The position numbers and the translations under genes were made by a program. Below are positions 59,832 through 64,000 of a DNA stretch of 64,000 nucleotides, piece after piece. The notes under the pieces were generated by a model, which saw nothing but the letters and a program-made list of their open reading frames with translations, did no database searches and was not told where the DNA came from. How positions within the stretch are numbered: position 1 is the stretch's first letter; each line of letters begins with the position of its first letter. Source of the DNA: Turnera subulata (Eukaryota > Streptophyta > Magnoliopsida > Malpighiales > Passifloraceae); contig JAKUCV010007524.1 in assembly GCA_028386065.3 (NCBI GenBank), positions 1 to 64,000 of the forward strand, read 5' to 3'.

Positions 59832-62142
59832 AATTTTCTTAGAAAAAAAAAGATGAAAAAGAAATAATTAAAAGAGGGTAGAAAAAAATTTATAAAGAGA
59901 AATATTAATTATGAGTTATGAACTATCTAATGTCAAGTGTACGTGTCAACGGCAATTGTGTTCGTCACGTCTATTCGTACAAAATTAACTTCCCTTCTTA
60001 GACAATATATTTCTTTTTTACCTTCTTTAACAAAAACAAAAGGAAATTGATAAAACTTGTATGTTTTGTATGGTTTACATTTTTTTATTAATTCCCTTTA
60101 CACTCTCTTCTACCGTACCTATTTTTTTTTTTTGTATTTTAAAGTCATTCGCTCTTGATTAATTCTTTAACGCTGAGAATTTTTCCGATCAATCAAAAGC
60201 TGTTCTGATTTTCCGTAAAACCTAATATCATATCAACATATATATACACACCAGTTGGCTAAGGTTGTTACCGGGAGAAGGAGTAAAATGATCTTAAATA
60301 CGAGTAAAAACGATGACTTCTCTCTTACAAACGATCATCCCATCTATCTTGCAAAGCCTAATGAAATTGCCAGTACACATTTAAATTCCTTGCTAGGAGA
60401 TTAGATAATCTCAGATAAAGAAAATAGATATTTGAGCTTATGTTTTAAGTCTTAACGATGATGATGTAATGAAAAGAATATCTAAAGTGGCAAACCAGAA
60501 AAAAACGTGCTGAAATATAATTGTCATCTGCGAAATGTATATGGAAAGTTAAAAAAAAAAAAACATTCGTTATATGAGGCTGGGTAATGGAAGAATACCT
60601 TTTTTTTTCTCCTTCAGTTCTTGGTGCAGCAAGCCAGAACTAAAACTGTGATTTGCAACGTTAAGCTTACGCTATTTATAACATGAACAAGACCCTGAAG
60701 TATTAATAGAATCCATGAAGGAATTATTCCTATATGATGCACATGGCAGGGTATACAAACATACATACTAAGTTTGTAAATTCGTAGTATTTGCATGGAT
60801 TTGGGGATTTTAGGGAGCAATGTTATAAGGTAAGCTAAGGAATTCAGCATCCTAAAGTGAATAAGTTGACAAATAAGGGATGATTTCTAGTAGTGCTTAT
60901 AACTTAGTTTTAACCCCTAATAGTTATTTAGTATTCATGTTAAATATAAATTTCTTTTCTGGTTTGTGCGGACCACTTTGAAGTCGTCTATTATTATTAT
61001 TGTTATTCAATTGTATATCTCTATTAAGTATTAGTTTAAATTGATAAAAGATTCGATAAAAGTTACTTAATTCTCTTTTTTCTTATACTTTTTATCCGGT
61101 ATCCAGAACTTTACTCCAATTTATTGTCTTATTTGCTAGATGCAATGCTTTCCGGAAAGTTTGGTATTTATTAATTAACTTAGTTATTGAGATTACGGAA
61201 AATAGTTCATCATAAATCTTCGAAATGGCGGCATTCTATAAAACTAAAATTCTTGAGTTCTAATTTTAACAATTTCCTTTGGAAAAAAAATACAAATCTA
61301 TGCTTATACTTCAAATATGAAGAAAGAATTTAAATTATTGTTGCAAACTGAAATAGATGAAGTATAGATAAAAAATTGAACCACAAATAATTACTTAATT
61401 AATTAGTCTTTAAATTTAATTGTTTGAGTACTAACACAACACAGTTATATTTAGGTACAGCAAAATAAAAAAAAATAATCATAGTTATGTTCTCCATGTC
61501 GTATTAGCATACAAGTTTTTCTTGTTTTCGATGCACTTTTTGGATTTTAAAAAATGGTTTTTCACTTGAATCATGTATCATATGTACAAACGCTTAACCC
61601 AATTCACTATGAATGTACCATGGAAATTTTCACTTGGTTGGCAAAGTAATTCTAGATGCAATTGAAGTAAACCTATCCCTTATTGGATGGATTCATGTTA
61701 TCTACGGATTAGTAATATATATGGGAGGGAATCTATCAAAATTCAATCGAAAATCCTTGTAATAGGTGAAATAAAGGGAAAAAATCCACTTTGTTAGAAT
61801 GTAATAACACAAAACCACCTTCCCATGAGATAAGCTAATAAACACAAATTTCCATTTGTTTACAGGGAGGTGAATGACATTTTGTAAACCTATAAAGGAC
61901 CATATTGATATTTTTTCCAACTAGGAATCTCACTCTTGTTATCCACCTATCATTTTTAGATTCTGCTTTGATAGATCAACAAACAGCCACCATGAAAGGC
62001 TACTCCCCTAGATTACCCGCCTTACATTTTCCCACACTTCCCTTTTCCTTTGCCTCCTTTTTTATTTTCCTTTGAAAAACAAAGACATATTTCCATTTAC
62101 AAAACTACACAAGACCAAAATTTCATCTAAGAAAAAACAAAA
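59832..62142. other. Intergenic, no supported gene
   Basis: Divergent intergenic space between DRB (-) and DVR (+). Very AT-rich. The first exon of DRB 5' UTR may lie here but cannot be placed. No coding or RNA gene was recognised, and no element ends were found. Confidence 0.55.
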
Positions 62143-63405
62143 ATGTCCCTCTGTTTCTCTTCCAATTTGTTCACTCTCCATTCACCAAAGTGTCACAGCT
62201 ACAAATCTCGCTTCTCTTCTCAATTCATCAATCAAATTCAGGTCAATTCTTTCTCTTGTTCACTATCATCTTTTCCTTTATGTTTATCAAAACCTTTAAA
62301 GTTTAGCAGACAGAGAACAACTCCCATTACAGCTTCAGCAGAAACAACAACTGTTGAAAAAGACCAATCTTTGTTTCGAAACAAAAACCCAGAAGATATA
62401 AACGTTTTGGTTGTGGGTTCTACTGGGTATATCGGAAAGTTTGTGGTTAAAGAGTTTGTTAATAGAGGGTTTAATGTCATTGCCGTTGCTAGAGAGAGGA
62501 GTGGGATTAGAGGTAAAAATAGCAAAGAAGAGACTTTGAATGAGTTGCAAGGAGCGAATGTGTGCTTTTCTGATGTTACCGACCTGGAGTCTTTAGAGAA
62601 ATCAGTAAAAGGTTTAGATGTTTCAATTGATGTTGTAGTGTCGTGCCTTGCTAGTCGTACTGGTGGTATTAAAGATTCATGGAAGATTGATTATGAGGCA
62701 ACGAAGAATAGTCTTGTTGCCGGGAAGAACTTTGGGGCTAAGCATTTTGTGTTGCTTTCTGCAATATGTGTGCAAAAGCCCCTTCTTGAATTCCAGCGAG
62801 CGAAGCTGAAATTCGAGGCTGAATTGATGAAAGAGGCTGAAGAGGACGATGGACTCACTTATAGCATTGTTCGGCCAACTGCATTCTTCAAGAGCTTGGG
62901 GGGTCAGGTTGAGTTGGTCAAAGATGGAAAGCCTTATGTGATGTTTGGGGATGGAAAGTTGTGCGCTTGTAAACCGATTAGTGAGGAGGATTTGGCTTCG
63001 TTTATTGCAGATTGTGTGTTGAGCGAGGATAAGATCAATCAGGTATTACCAATTGGAGGACCAGGCAAGGCATTGACTCCTTTAGAACAAGGGGAGATGC
63101 TATTTAGATTGTTGGGCAGGGAACCAAAGTTTCTAAAAGTACCAATTGGGATCATGGATTTTGCCATTGGGCTTCTTGATTTCCTTGTCAAGATCTTTCC
63201 TTCCTTGGAAGATGCAGCTGAGTTTGGGAAAATTGGAAGGTATTATGCAGCTGAGAGTATGTTGCTTTTGGATCCCGAAACTGGTGACTATAGTGCCGAG
63301 AAAACACCTAGTTATGGGAGTGACACACTGGAAGAATTCTTTGAGAGGGTGCTAAGAGAAGGGATGGCCGGTCAAGAGTTGGGTGAGCAGGCGGGTATTT
63401 TCTAA
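62143..63405 (+). CDS. DVR: Divinyl chlorophyllide a 8-vinyl-reductase, chloroplastic
   Basis: This enzyme reduces the 8-vinyl group of divinyl (proto)chlorophyllide to ethyl with NADPH, a late step of chlorophyll synthesis in the plastid (Arabidopsis PCB2/DVR). The gene is one intronless frame of 420 residues, the usual length and structure in plants. Residues 1-65 are a Ser-rich transit peptide ending near [19 protein letters not shown] places the NADPH loop GSTGYIG at 92-98. Further landmarks are [57 protein letters not shown] and [16 protein letters not shown]. These follow the plant DVR sequence closely. The start gives a typical transit peptide, and no better ATG lies upstream in frame. 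The 3' UTR probably runs to about 63.6 kb. Confidence 0.97.
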   Translation: MSLCFSSNLFTLHSPKCHSYKSRFSSQFINQIQVNSFSCSLSSFPLCLSKPLKFSRQRTTPITASAETTTVEKDQSLFRNKNPEDINVLVVGSTGYIGKFVVKEFVNRGFNVIAVARERSGIRGKNSKEETLNELQGANVCFSDVTDLESLEKSVKGLDVSIDVVVSCLASRTGGIKDSWKIDYEATKNSLVAGKNFGAKHFVLLSAICVQKPLLEFQRAKLKFEAELMKEAEEDDGLTYSIVRPTAFFKSLGGQVELVKDGKPYVMFGDGKLCACKPISEEDLASFIADCVLSEDKINQVLPIGGPGKALTPLEQGEMLFRLLGREPKFLKVPIGIMDFAIGLLDFLVKIFPSLEDAAEFGKIGRYYAAESMLLLDPETGDYSAEKTPSYGSDTLEEFFERVLREGMAGQELGEQAGIF

Positions 63406-63950
63406 GTGTTTGTTGTCGAGTAGAAATTTACAGGTATATCATGCTCCAGTTAGTTAACCAGTTTTGTAACACAGCGCACTTAAAAGTACGTATTGTGAAA
63501 AAACTCTGTTGTAAATTATCATCAGTTTGAATTCTTATTGGGTGCTTGAGAGCTCCAAAAGGCAAGTGTGACTGCTGTGTTGTCTATGACTACTATTGTG
63601 ATATCAGTGAAGACAAATATAGGTTGGATTCCTTTAAACTCTTTCGATCTTGTTGATGCCTTGGCTAGTAATTAGTATGATTATTTAGTAATTCTGCTGG
63701 CCTTTCTTTGTCTTTGTACCAACATGATGTGCATATGCTCCCGTAAACAAGAATGGTAAAAGAGATATCCTGATAGCTAGGGACACAATGGTACTGACAA
63801 TTGTCTTCTCATTAGTTCGTAATGGATACAGATGATAGAAGTACATCCTCTGATTATAACAGACTTGGACCTATTCTTGGCAAAAAGATAAGTTTTTTTG
63901 CTTAGTTATCCGCCTCAGACTACTGAATGCTATTTTCAGTTTCATTTTGG

Positions 63951-64000
63951 AGGTTACCAGAACATAAAGGTTCAGCTCTGATTGCTGATTCTTGTAATTA
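63951..64000. repeat. Duplicated segment X, copy 3, cut by window end
   Basis: The final 50 bases match 44940-44990 with few differences (AGGTTAC(C/T)AGAACATAAA, then TTCAGCTCTGATT and GATTCTTGTAATTA). The copy continues beyond the window, so array-type sequence may resume past the DVR gene. Confidence 0.7.

Noticed and set aside
1..64000. CRISPR arrays, bacterial operons, rRNA or tRNA genes
   Set aside because: None seen. The window is plant nuclear DNA; I found no regular spacer array, rRNA block or convincing tRNA cloverleaf by eye.

Overview
The window is nuclear DNA from a flowering plant, most likely a eudicot. The genes are AT-rich and split by many short introns, and several encode plant-only families (Tubby-like F-box, inactive beta-amylase, CASP-like, divinyl reductase). 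The non-coding DNA holds plant-type transposon relics. I cannot fix the species. The gene models come from splicing by eye. Each intact model keeps one open frame across all junctions and its total length is a multiple of three.

Layout. At 2.6-9.2 kb (+) there is a 12-coding-exon gene for a protein with an Sgf11/ataxin-7-like zinc finger. At 14.7-17.4 kb (+) lies a Tubby-like F-box protein. At 19.5-21.5 kb (-) lies a BAM9-type inactive beta-amylase. At 25.0-25.9 kb there is an hAT-like element with a perfect 8-bp target duplication. At 26.9-30.2 kb (-) lies a CDK-like kinase with an N-myristoylation signal. At 33.3-34.4 kb there is a Mutator-like foldback element with ~385-bp arms and a perfect 9-bp target duplication. 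At 34.9-37.6 kb (+) lies a plastid-type Rossmann protein that uses an AT-AC intron and a GC-AG intron.

From 38 to 60 kb, all on the minus strand, three gene types have been duplicated together: a small F-box protein, a CASP-like membrane protein and a DRB-type dsRNA-binding protein. F-box copies A, B and C look intact. CASPL A is intact, B is frameshifted and C is a stub. DRB is intact only in the last copy; the others are a chimeric exon and a faint ghost. Two transposons landed inside the array: an ORF1-only LINE-like insert with a 19-bp target duplication, and a Pack-MULE-like element carrying a GC-rich piece of a SKIP2/VFB-type F-box-LRR gene. The paralogous units still carry the empty sites for both, so the array records its own history.

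The window closes with an intronless chloroplast 8-vinyl reductase gene (DVR/PCB2) at 62.1-63.4 kb (+). At the very end a third copy begins of a repeat that also lies at 37.6 and 44.6 kb. The housekeeping genes act in separate places: chromatin (zinc finger protein), the SCF ubiquitin system (Tubby-like and F-box proteins), plastid starch and chlorophyll metabolism (BAM9, DVR), and RNA silencing (DRB). As I recall, DVR, BAM9 and a Tubby-like gene are direct neighbours on Arabidopsis chromosome 5, so the frame of this window looks like an old conserved block that the tandem array and transposons have stretched.
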